A stretch of DNA of 14,718 nucleotides from Psychrobacter sp. GTDB lineage: Bacteria > Pseudomonadota > Gammaproteobacteria > Pseudomonadales > Moraxellaceae. Below the pieces are notes generated by a model. It did no database searches. It was not told the origin of the DNA and saw only the letters and a list, made by a program, of their open reading frames with translations. Location of the stretch: NCBI GenBank assembly GCA_012270355.1, contig JAAXIL010000135.1:1-14718 (forward strand), in the 5' to 3' direction. Below are positions 6,894-13,245 of this stretch, piece by piece (the first letter of the stretch is position 1; every line of letters starts with the position of its first letter). Both the position numbers and the translations under genes were made by a program.

Positions 6894-8714
6894 ATGTTAA
6901 GTTATAAAGCCCCTTTGCGGGACATGAAATTTTTGATGAACGATGTGTTCGATTATCAAAGCCACTATAAAACGCTTGCCAATGGCGAAAACGCCGATGC
7001 CGAAACGGTGGACATGATTTTGCAAGGCATGGCAGACTTTGCCGAAAACGTCATCGCTCCGATTTATCAGGAAGCCGATGCCGAAGGCTGTCATTTCGAT
7101 AATGGCGAGGTCACCACGCCAAAAGGGTTTAAAGACGCCTATGACCAGTTTGTCGAAGGCGGATGGCAGGGTATTTCTTACCCTGAAGAGTACGGCGGGA
7201 TGAACTTGCCAATGTCGATTAACCTCATCAAATCTGAGATGATTGGAACGGCAAACTGGCCTTGGTCGATGTATCCTGGGTTGTCAACGGGTTGTATCAA
7301 TACCATGCTTCAATACGGCACCGATGAGCAAAAAGACATTTATCTGCCGAAGCTGGTCGAAGGGACATGGTCGGGCACCATGTGTTTGACCGAGCCTCAG
7401 TGTGGCACAGATTTGGGTCAGGTCAAAACCAAAGCCGTTCCTCAAGATGACGGAACTTATAAAATCAGCGGTACAAAAATCTTTATCTCAAGCGGTGAGC
7501 ATGACTTAACCGATAATATCATTCACATTGTCTTGGCTCGCCTGCCCGATGCTCCTGAAGGCACGCGTGGTATTTCATTGTTCATCGTGCCGAAGTTTTT
7601 AGTCGGCGATGACGGTGAAGCGGACGAACGCAATGCCGTGGTGTGTGGTTCAATCGAGCACAAAATGGGCATCTCGTCTTCTGCCACTTGTGTGCTTAAC
7701 TTTGACGGAGCAACAGGCTATCTCATCGGTGAGCCAAACAAAGGCTTAAAAGCCATGTTTACCTTTATGAATACCGCCCGTATCGGTACAGGTATCGAAG
7801 GTTTGGCACATACCGAGCTTGCTTTCCAAAACGCCCTACCCTACGCCAAAGAGCGTCGTTCTATGCGGGCATTGTCTGGCACGAAAGACCCAGATAAAGT
7901 GGCAGATGCCATCATTCATCATGCCGACGTGCGTCGAATGCTACTCACCATGAAAGCTTTTGCTGAAGGTGGTCGCTCCATGATTTATCACGCCGCTCGC
8001 TATGCCGATAAGATGGCAGAAGGCATTGCCCAAGGTGATAATGATGAGTTCGAAAAGTGGGATGATAAATTGGGCTTCTACACGCCAATCTTGAAAGGCT
8101 TCTTAACCGAGCTGGGTATCGAAGCTGCCAAACACGGTCAGCAAGTGTATGGCGGACACGGTTATATCAAAGAGTGGGGCATGGAACTCATCGCTCGTGA
8201 TGCCCGTATCGCGACCATGTACGAAGGCACCACTGGCGTACAGGCGATGGACTTGCTAGGTCGTAAGGTCATCTTGCAATCGAAAGGCAAAATCGTGCGT
8301 GATTACACCGCCAGCATCATGAAATGGTGTGGTGAATATGCGTTAGACAAAAACATGCGTAAGTTTGTGTGGGCACTCACCAAACTCTGTGCTGAGTGGA
8401 ACACGCTGACCGTACGCTTGATGCTCATGGCACGCAAAGACCGTGAAATCATTTCGGCAGCGTCTGAAGATTACCTCATGTACTCAGGCTATGTCATGAT
8501 GGCATATCACTGGGCACGCATGGCGGCTGTGGCGTATGACAAGCTTGAAAATGGCGGAACAGAAGCCCCTGAGTTCTATAAAGCCAAAATCCAAACGGCT
8601 GAGTTTTACTTCGATAAGATTTTGCCACGTACTTCAGGGCATGCCGAAAGCATGGTCGCCCCAAGCGAGAGCATGACGGCAATGGACGAAGAGAGCTTTG
8701 CGTTCTTGGATTAA
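6894..8714 (+). CDS. Acyl-CoA dehydrogenase, FadE1/FadE2 (DmdC-like) subfamily
   Basis: This FAD enzyme performs the first, alpha-beta oxidation step on acyl-CoA. The 606-residue length matches pseudomonad FadE1/FadE2-type dehydrogenases (about 600 residues) with an extra C-terminal domain. It opens with YKAPLRDMKF, typical of the subfamily. The flavin region is MCLTEPQCGTDLG (163-175), with GTKIFISSGEHD (193-204) in the beta domain. QVYGGHGYIKEWGME (417-431) and MYEGTTGVQAMDLLGR (442-457) follow; E444 is the predicted catalytic base. Residues from about 465 form the C-terminal extension. A Shine-Dalgarno (AAGGA, 6883-6887) lies 6 bases before the ATG. The gene stands alone and ends in a strong terminator. 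Similar proteins are annotated as 3-methylmercaptopropionyl-CoA dehydrogenase, but a medium- or long-chain acyl-CoA substrate is more likely; sequence alone does not decide. Confidence 0.93.
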   Translation: MLSYKAPLRDMKFLMNDVFDYQSHYKTLANGENADAETVDMILQGMADFAENVIAPIYQEADAEGCHFDNGEVTTPKGFKDAYDQFVEGGWQGISYPEEYGGMNLPMSINLIKSEMIGTANWPWSMYPGLSTGCINTMLQYGTDEQKDIYLPKLVEGTWSGTMCLTEPQCGTDLGQVKTKAVPQDDGTYKISGTKIFISSGEHDLTDNIIHIVLARLPDAPEGTRGISLFIVPKFLVGDDGEADERNAVVCGSIEHKMGISSSATCVLNFDGATGYLIGEPNKGLKAMFTFMNTARIGTGIEGLAHTELAFQNALPYAKERRSMRALSGTKDPDKVADAIIHHADVRRMLLTMKAFAEGGRSMIYHAARYADKMAEGIAQGDNDEFEKWDDKLGFYTPILKGFLTELGIEAAKHGQQVYGGHGYIKEWGMELIARDARIATMYEGTTGVQAMDLLGRKVILQSKGKIVRDYTASIMKWCGEYALDKNMRKFVWALTKLCAEWNTLTVRLMLMARKDREIISAASEDYLMYSGYVMMAYHWARMAAVAYDKLENGGTEAPEFYKAKIQTAEFYFDKILPRTSGHAESMVAPSESMTAMDEESFAFLD

Positions 8715-8738
8715 TCGTCCCTGTTTGTCTTTTGACTT

Positions 8739-8758
8739 TAGTTTGCAATGACAAACTA
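8739..8758 (+). other. Stem-loop after acyl-CoA dehydrogenase gene
   Basis: TAGTTTG (8739-8745) pairs with CAAACTA (8752-8758) around a six-base loop. No U-tract follows, so it is more likely a 3'-end stabilising or pausing hairpin just before the terminator at 8782 than a terminator itself. Confidence 0.4.
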
Positions 8759-8781
8759 TCTTAAAATATTTATGTAATATC

Positions 8782-8813
8782 AATGGCATATCTAAGCGAT
8801 GTGCCATTTTTTT
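8782..8813 (+). terminator. Rho-independent terminator of the acyl-CoA dehydrogenase gene
   Basis: AATGGCATAT (8782-8791) pairs with ATGTGCCATT (8799-8808) over 10 base pairs, with one T-G wobble and a 7-base loop. It runs directly into seven T residues (8807-8813). This is a classic intrinsic terminator 67 bases after the stop codon. Confidence 0.9.
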
Positions 8814-9010
8814 AGTCTTAATATTTCGGAGAGCTTCATACCCAAGCAGTCCCGCAAATCATCATCCTTTTGGTCACCTACTGTGTTTTTGCAAGTGCTT
8901 TTGAGCAGTGTGTTGATGTCTATGTCGTACCCACTACTGCTATTGCTAAAAATACGTCAGCAACAGCTATCATGCCGAAGTCATTATTCTGCCCAAATAT
9001 GCGAGTCAGT

Positions 9011-9070
9011 CGATTTGTGACAACGTCTGACCATCATTAAGCCAGTGTTTTTTAGACGCATTACAAATCG
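9011..9070. repeat. Long imperfect hairpin in intergenic region
   Basis: CGATTTGT (9011-9018) pairs perfectly with ACAAATCG (9063-9070). After a 5/4-base internal loop, CGTCTGA (9024-9030) pairs with TTAGACG (9052-9058) with one G-T wobble. An overlapping alternative is TTAAGCC (9037-9043) with GGCTTAA (9070-9076). It might be a structured RNA or a degenerate miniature inverted-repeat element. Confidence 0.55.
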
Positions 9071-9172
9071 GCTTAACTAGATTTGACCGTGCTTGGCGAA
9101 TTCGGCACGATAACCTTCGCTTTATCGACTTACGATATTTTGTTTAGCGTAATGACTCGGCTTCTAAAGTCG

Positions 9173-9201
9173 TTTACTGTTTCTTTTTGGGCTAATATAC
9201 A
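9173..9201 (+). promoter_or_regulatory. Probable dusC promoter
   Basis: TTTACT (9173-9178) and TATACA (9196-9201) are 17 bases apart. The expected start of transcription is at or within a few bases of the ATG at 9206, and no Shine-Dalgarno sequence precedes it, so the message may be leaderless or nearly so. This is inference from consensus. Confidence 0.45.
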
Positions 9202-9205
9202 CTTT

Positions 9206-10189
9206 ATGTCAAACGTCACCGCCACACCGAATCTATTTGCTAACCCTGTCCGCTTACTCGCCCCGATGGAAGGTTTGACCGACCCGCTGATGCGTCAAAT
9301 TCTGACCCAAATTGCCAGTGACGGCGGGCGAGCCTATGATTGGTGCGTAAGCGAGTTCATTCGGGTGACGCAACACGTTTTGCCCGAACACGTCATCTAC
9401 AAATATGTGCCCGAACTCAAAACAAAAAGCCAAACCGATTGTGGCACGCCGATCCATGTGCAATTGCTCGGTAGTGACCCTGAGATGCTGGCACACAGTG
9501 CGGTGGTAGCTTGTGGACTCGGGGCAGTGGCGATTGATCTAAACTTTGGTTGCCCTGCCAAAACGGTGAACAAGCATCGCGGTGGCTCGGTATTGCTCGA
9601 TGAACCTACCTTGATGCAACAGATCATCAGTGCTGTTAGACAAAAAGTCCCCGCTGACATTCCTGTATCCGCAAAAATTCGCTTGGGCTACACCGATATG
9701 AGCAACATGGACGACATTCGCCATGCCATCGCAGACAGTGGGGCAGATTGGCTCACCATCCACGCCCGCACTAAAACGCAAGGCTATAAACCGCCTGCTT
9801 ATTGGGACAAAATTCAAGCATTCACGACGTTGCCTATTCCTGTGATTGCCAATGGTGAAATTTGGACGCCCCTTGATGCTCAAAACTGCATGACACAAGC
9901 CGATACCCAACATCTGATGCTGGGACGTGGGGCGGTGACACATCCTGATTTGATCAGCCGAATCGACACAGTAGACACCGAGCCGTTGGCATGGGAAAAG
10001 CTGATTCCTTATCAAATCGACTTCTTAAACGGCGAGGCAAAAAGTGAGCGAATGCTGATGGGGCGTTATAAACAGTGGCTCGGTATGCTCTCAAAAGGCT
10101 ACGTCGAAGCACAAAATTTATTTAATCAGGTTAAACGAGAGCGAACGGTGGCGGGGGCTTTGAAACAGTTAAGTGAGTTTATTGATTGA
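9206..10189 (+). CDS. dusC: tRNA-dihydrouridine(16) synthase, DusC type
   Basis: This FMN enzyme uses NADPH to reduce uridine to dihydrouridine in the tRNA D-loop. From ATG 9206 it has 327 residues. RLLAPMEGLTD (16-26) binds FMN at the N-terminus. NFGCPAKTVNKHRGG (113-127) contains catalytic C116. Later motifs are KIRLGY, HARTKTQGY, PVIANGEIW and LMLGRGAV. The spacing CVSEFIRV after the N-terminal strand and the C-terminal YKQWLGMLSKGY resemble E. coli DusC more than DusA or DusB, suggesting U16 specificity. The frame is open to a TTG at 9083, but those 41 extra codons precede the conserved start of the fold and include the probable promoter, so I reject them. It converges on tRNA-Ser. Confidence 0.93.
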   Translation: MSNVTATPNLFANPVRLLAPMEGLTDPLMRQILTQIASDGGRAYDWCVSEFIRVTQHVLPEHVIYKYVPELKTKSQTDCGTPIHVQLLGSDPEMLAHSAVVACGLGAVAIDLNFGCPAKTVNKHRGGSVLLDEPTLMQQIISAVRQKVPADIPVSAKIRLGYTDMSNMDDIRHAIADSGADWLTIHARTKTQGYKPPAYWDKIQAFTTLPIPVIANGEIWTPLDAQNCMTQADTQHLMLGRGAVTHPDLISRIDTVDTEPLAWEKLIPYQIDFLNGEAKSERMLMGRYKQWLGMLSKGYVEAQNLFNQVKRERTVAGALKQLSEFID

Positions 10190-10247
10190 TTAAAATTATA
10201 GGATATCAAAGATTATAATTATGAAGTAGTAAGATTAGAAACAACAA

Positions 10248-10338
10248 TGGCGGTGACGGAGGGATTCGAACCCTCGATACGCTATGAACGTATACACACT
10301 TTCCAGGCGTGCGCTTTCGACCACTCAGCCACGTCACC
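10248..10338 (-). tRNA. tRNA-Ser (anticodon GGA)
   Basis: The minus strand folds as a type II tRNA. The acceptor stem is GGTGACG (10332-10338) with CGTCACC (10252-10258). The anticodon arm is CACGC-CTGGAAA-GTGTG with anticodon GGA (10302-10304), reading UCC and UCU. A long variable arm has stem ATACG/CGTAT, as serine tRNAs require, and the T arm is GAGGG-TTCGAAT-CCCTC. Discriminator G and a genome-encoded CCA (10248-10250) are present. Total length is 91 bases. Confidence 0.97.
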
Positions 10339-10389
10339 GTTTTGAGACTCTGCGTAGTGAAAATGCTAACAGAATCATTGAGGGCGTGT

Positions 10390-10418
10390 AGTATAGCCAA
10401 GTTTGCCTTGCTTGTCAT
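10390..10418 (-). promoter_or_regulatory. Promoter of tRNA-Ser
   Basis: On the minus strand, ATGACA (10413-10418) and TATACT (10390-10395) are 17 bases apart, five of six matches to consensus in each box. A discriminator rich in G and C (ACACGCCC) follows the -10, as is common in growth-rate and stringently controlled stable-RNA promoters. The predicted leader is about 45 bases. Confidence 0.7.
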
Positions 10419-10480
10419 CCACGTATTCATCAGTTGAGAGAATTACTGTTGAATTTAACGAAATTTTCAAGCAATGTTGT

Positions 10481-10532
10481 GATAAGATACATCAACAAAC
10501 TGTTTATAACAGTGTCACAATATAATCTTATC
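10481..10532. promoter_or_regulatory. Nested inverted repeats upstream of ppnP
   Basis: GATAAGAT (10481-10488) and ATCTTATC (10525-10532) are perfect inverted copies centred at about 10506. A smaller palindrome, CTGTT-TAT-AACAG (10500-10512), has nearly the same centre. The right arm overlaps a consensus -10, TATAAT (10521-10526), which lacks a good -35. This could be an operator controlling ppnP; no regulator is identifiable. Confidence 0.35.
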
Positions 10533-10570
10533 TTTTATTCTGTAATCATTTAGTTTTTGAGGATAGCGTC

Positions 10571-10906
10571 ATGCCGACGACAACGTTTGACCATGTGAGT
10601 GTAGTCAAAGGGGCAAACATTTCTTATGATGGGCGATGCAGTAGCCATGCGGTCTTGTTTGATGATGGCAGTAAAAAGATGCTAGGCATCATTTTACCCT
10701 GTGATGAAGAAGTGGCCGAATATGCGTTCGAAACACATACCTCAGAGCGGATGGAAATCATCAGCGGTGAATGCGAAGCCAAAATTCAAGGCGAAAAAGA
10801 CTTCACTTATTATCGTGCGGGTCAGTCGTTTATGGTTTCGGGGAATAGCAGCTTCGTTTTGCGTACCGAGCAAATCGTACAATACGTTTGTCACTTAGAA
10901 GGTTAA
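10571..10906 (+). CDS. ppnP: Pyrimidine/purine nucleoside phosphorylase (YaiE/DUF1255 cupin)
   Basis: PpnP is a small cupin that phosphorolyses a wide range of nucleosides to base plus ribose-1-phosphate. The 111-residue product fits the family (about 94 in E. coli YaiE). The conserved blocks are GRCSSHAVLF (about 21-30), ETHTSERMEIISGECEAKI (54-72), YYRAGQSFMVSGNSSFVLR (80-98) and a terminal QYVCHLEG, matching the E. coli pattern EEMTVISG, YEAGSVFNVPGHSEF and YLCRYL. A Shine-Dalgarno (GAGGA, 10559-10563) lies 7 bases before the ATG. It is transcribed alone, divergent from tRNA-Ser, and ends at a bidirectional terminator shared with rlmA. The N-terminus carries an extra dozen residues compared with E. 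coli. Confidence 0.9.
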   Translation: MPTTTFDHVSVVKGANISYDGRCSSHAVLFDDGSKKMLGIILPCDEEVAEYAFETHTSERMEIISGECEAKIQGEKDFTYYRAGQSFMVSGNSSFVLRTEQIVQYVCHLEG

Positions 10907-10931
10907 CACTTTTAAGCATATCATCAAGTAG

Positions 10932-10957
10932 AAAACGCCAACTTTTTGGCGTTTTTT
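10932..10957. terminator. Bidirectional terminator between ppnP and rlmA
   Basis: AAAACGCCAA (10932-10941) and TTGGCGTTTT (10946-10955) form a perfect 10-bp stem with a CTTT loop. T residues continue to 10957 on the plus strand, and an A-run gives U residues on the minus strand. It serves both convergent genes. Confidence 0.92.
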
Positions 10958-10967
10958 ATATTCATGT

Positions 10968-11882
10968 TTATTTTGCTTTTTTAACCAATTCATATAACAA
11001 AAATTTGGCAGTCGTTTCAAACTTGCCTGCCTTTGCTGGCCTAAACAATGCCTCTCGCCTCTCTCGCTTTGCCCGGTAGGCATACGGGGTCATGGTAAGC
11101 AGGTCTGCCATCGCCTCGCCATCTAAGCGTAACTCGCTGATGACTTCGACTCGCTGATTGAGCGAAAAATACGGTTCAAGCTCTAACAAAAACTTGTCTG
11201 AATCATGCGGACGAACCGTGTCGAATAACGCCTCTCGCACGCTTGCTAAATGCCTCACATCAGGTTTGGCGATGACAAGCCGTCCGCCCGCTCGCATCAC
11301 CCGAGCAAATTCGGCAGGTATGATGGGGCTAAAAATACTACTGATGCCCGTCACCGAATTGTCTGCCAGTGGTAGATTTGATGCACTGGCAACGAGTGGA
11401 TAAATGCCATGTTTATCATTTTGCGACCACAATATACCTATCTGCTTGGCAGTTTTAGATAACTGTATCACCGCAGGCTTACTGATATCCATCGCAATGA
11501 CTTTGGTTTGATGAGTTGTCGATAGAGCATCTACAATACCAAACGTATAATAGCCGTCACCACAACCGACATCTAGCCATGCGGAAGGTTGGTTGTTGGC
11601 TAAGTCATTCGCCGAATCTGCCACCAACTCTTTTATTGCATCCAACAACGGCTCATAATGCCCTGCTTGCAAGAACCGATGCCGAGCCTCAATGGAATGA
11701 GCCGAGTCGCCTGGCGTTTTGGATTTTTTGCGTTGCACAGGAAGTAGGTTGACGTAGCCTTGTTTCGCCACATCAAAAGGGTGCTGGGTGAGTTTGTCAT
11801 TCTTCGAGCCATCACACGTCCATGTTTTGGCGTGTGGGATTAGGGGCGATTGGCACAGTGGGCAGATAAATTTTAGAGACAT
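10968..11882 (-). CDS. rlmA: 23S rRNA (guanine-N1)-methyltransferase RlmA
   Basis: RlmA methylates N1 of G745 (E. coli numbering) in 23S rRNA using S-adenosylmethionine. An N-terminal zinc site is formed by C7, C10, C23 and H34. The diagnostic segment FDVAKQGYVNLLPVQRKKSK follows (from 36), then PGDS and the ARHRFLQAGHYEPL block. LDVGCGDGYYT (103-113) is the SAM-binding motif I, and the C-terminal LLTMTPYAYRAK matches E. coli LLQMTPFAWRAR. At 304 residues it is slightly longer than E. coli RlmA (269), partly from an insertion in the zinc loop and between strands. The gene starts 8 bases from the end of mraY on the same strand, so it is probably cotranscribed with the cell-wall genes. The G748-specific paralogue TlrB shares these motifs, but the gammaproteobacterial setting favours G745. 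Confidence 0.93.
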   Translation of the reverse strand: MSLKFICPLCQSPLIPHAKTWTCDGSKNDKLTQHPFDVAKQGYVNLLPVQRKKSKTPGDSAHSIEARHRFLQAGHYEPLLDAIKELVADSANDLANNQPSAWLDVGCGDGYYTFGIVDALSTTHQTKVIAMDISKPAVIQLSKTAKQIGILWSQNDKHGIYPLVASASNLPLADNSVTGISSIFSPIIPAEFARVMRAGGRLVIAKPDVRHLASVREALFDTVRPHDSDKFLLELEPYFSLNQRVEVISELRLDGEAMADLLTMTPYAYRAKRERREALFRPAKAGKFETTAKFLLYELVKKAK

Positions 11883-11889
11883 GGATATC

Positions 11890-13011
11890 TTAGCGTAACT
11901 TCAACGTCATTAAGGCCAACACCACCAAAATAATGGCGATGATCCAAAACCGTGTGACCACCTGCGTTTCTTTCCAACCCAGTTCTTCAAAATGATGATG
12001 CAATGGTGCCATTAAAAAGATGCGTTTTTTACGCAGTTTATACGAGCCGACTTGTAGCATTACCGATACCGCTTCGGCAACAAACAGACCGCCCATAATC
12101 GCAAACGCAATTTCTTGACGGGTCATCACTGCCATTGTACCGAGCATACCGCCCAGTGCTAAAGCCCCAACATCGCCCATAAACACCTGAGCAGGGTGAG
12201 CATTGAACCACAAAAACCCAACCACAGCCCCAACAATCGAGTCTCCCACAACGGTCACTTCAGAATAATATGCAATATAAGGCACATGCAAATATTCGGC
12301 AAAACGCACATCACCCGACACATAGGCAAACGCACCCAATCCCGATGCTACCAATACTACGGGCAAAATTGCCAAGCCGTCTAGCCCATCGGTAAGATTA
12401 ACCGCATTCGATGAGCCGTTGATGACAAAATAGGTAAATATAATAAACGCTAGCCCGAACGGCACGGCAGAAAAGGGGATATAAAAATCTTTGAACACAG
12501 GAATCAACAAATCTTGCATCGCTCTAGTGGTTGCCACATCCGCTTGCTGAGTGGCAATAAAATACATCGAACCGCCAGCCACCAACGCTCCAACTGACAG
12601 CCAAAAATACTTTTTGCGGGCAACCAATCCTTTAGGGTCTTTGTGTTTAATCTTTAGCCAGTCGTCTGCCCAACCGACCCCGCCAAAAAATCCCATCACG
12701 AAGAGCAAAATCCAAACATAACGATTGGGCAAATCTGCCCAAAAGAGCGTTGCCACACCAATGGCAGACAAAATCAGCACCCCGCCCATGGTTGGCGTGC
12801 CCGTCTTCGCCAAATGCGACTTTGGACCATCGTCCCGAATCGCTTGCCCGTATTTCACCGACCGCAGATAGTCAATTGTGCGAGAGCCAAACAACAAACA
12901 AAACCCAAGAGCCGTCATGACTGCCAACAACGCCCGAAGCGTGAGCGACGACACTGCCGAAAACGGCGAATAAATCTGGCTTAATACATTTTCGAACAAC
13001 CAATATAACAC
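11890..13011 (-). CDS. mraY: Phospho-N-acetylmuramoyl-pentapeptide transferase
   Basis: MraY is the integral inner-membrane enzyme that moves phospho-MurNAc-pentapeptide from UDP to undecaprenyl phosphate, making lipid I. The 373-residue protein has about ten hydrophobic segments. Conserved sites are [10 protein letters not shown] (71-80), the Asp pair D116-D117 in [19 protein letters not shown] (205-214), [12 protein letters not shown] (277-288, with Ala where Ser is usual) and the HHHFE loop (338-342). It lies downstream of murF in the usual murF-mraY order, but a 234-base gap with a small ORF separates them and rlmA rather than murD follows, so the division/cell-wall cluster is broken here. 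Confidence 0.97.
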   Translation of the reverse strand: MLYWLFENVLSQIYSPFSAVSSLTLRALLAVMTALGFCLLFGSRTIDYLRSVKYGQAIRDDGPKSHLAKTGTPTMGGVLILSAIGVATLFWADLPNRYVWILLFVMGFFGGVGWADDWLKIKHKDPKGLVARKKYFWLSVGALVAGGSMYFIATQQADVATTRAMQDLLIPVFKDFYIPFSAVPFGLAFIIFTYFVINGSSNAVNLTDGLDGLAILPVVLVASGLGAFAYVSGDVRFAEYLHVPYIAYYSEVTVVGDSIVGAVVGFLWFNAHPAQVFMGDVGALALGGMLGTMAVMTRQEIAFAIMGGLFVAEAVSVMLQVGSYKLRKKRIFLMAPLHHHFEELGWKETQVVTRFWIIAIILVVLALMTLKLR

Positions 13012-13036
13012 CGTTTATTTTCCTCGTTTTTGGGTT

Positions 13037-13225
13037 TTAATCATGCGAATTTTTATAGATGATAAAGTATACAACTAGCGATGTGGCAAACTGATACCAC
13101 CGGTAGTGACTCACTGGTGAGCGTTTTAATTCGCTTGGATATACAAAGGCATGACAATTTGGGCAATGACACGCCTTTTCTAATCGCCAGTTGATGTTTT
13201 TTTGATAACGTTTCTTTGCTTTCAT
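13037..13225 (-). CDS. Hypothetical small protein with CxxC and hydrophobic tail
   Basis: This 62-residue ORF fills the murF-mraY gap on the same strand. I do not recognise it. It has a basic N-terminus (MKAKKRYQKN), one CxCPxC-like knuckle (CHCPNC, about 19-24) and a short hydrophobic C-terminal run (FATSLVVYFIIY). A full zinc ribbon would need a second Cys pair, which is absent in this frame, so it may be a truncated or frameshifted zinc-ribbon protein. The ATG is 20 bases after the murF stop without a clear Shine-Dalgarno. Being in line within the operon favours expression; conservation would have to be shown. Confidence 0.45.
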   Translation of the reverse strand: MKAKKRYQKNINWRLEKACHCPNCHAFVYPSELKRSPVSHYRWYQFATSLVVYFIIYKNSHD

Positions 13226-13245
13226 AAGTGCATATATGACTAACG

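Larger units (their letters stand above)
8814..9205. other. Non-coding stretch before dusC
   Basis: I find no convincing gene here. One plus-strand frame stays open from about 8819 to a TAA at 9037 and includes a hydrophobic run, but it has no ATG or GTG start near its beginning, no Shine-Dalgarno and no family I recognise. The minus strand is broken by several stops. The region holds an imperfect hairpin (9011-9070) and the probable dusC promoter. It could be a decayed gene, a regulatory leader or an unrecognised small RNA. Confidence 0.6.

Noticed and set aside
8799..9037. Open frames after the acyl-CoA dehydrogenase gene, one beginning inside the terminator and one with a hydrophobic run
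   Set aside because: One starts in the terminator stem and the other has no ATG or GTG start near its beginning; neither has a recognisable motif or ribosome-binding site. I treated the region as non-coding.
9099..9111. GAATTCGGCACGA, resembling a cDNA-library EcoRI adaptor
   Set aside because: The match is short, the surrounding sequence continues normally, and nothing else suggests a cloning artefact; chance is likely.
9083..9205. TTG-started N-terminal extension of the DusC protein
   Set aside because: The 41 added residues precede the conserved LLAPMEG start, include the probable promoter, and have no Shine-Dalgarno or family support.
9539..10015. 158-codon minus-strand ORF inside dusC
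   Set aside because: It is antisense to conserved DusC motifs, with no start context or recognisable domain.
10206..10430. 74-codon ORF across the tRNA-Ser gene
   Set aside because: It reads through a perfectly folded tRNA and its promoter, so it is not a gene.
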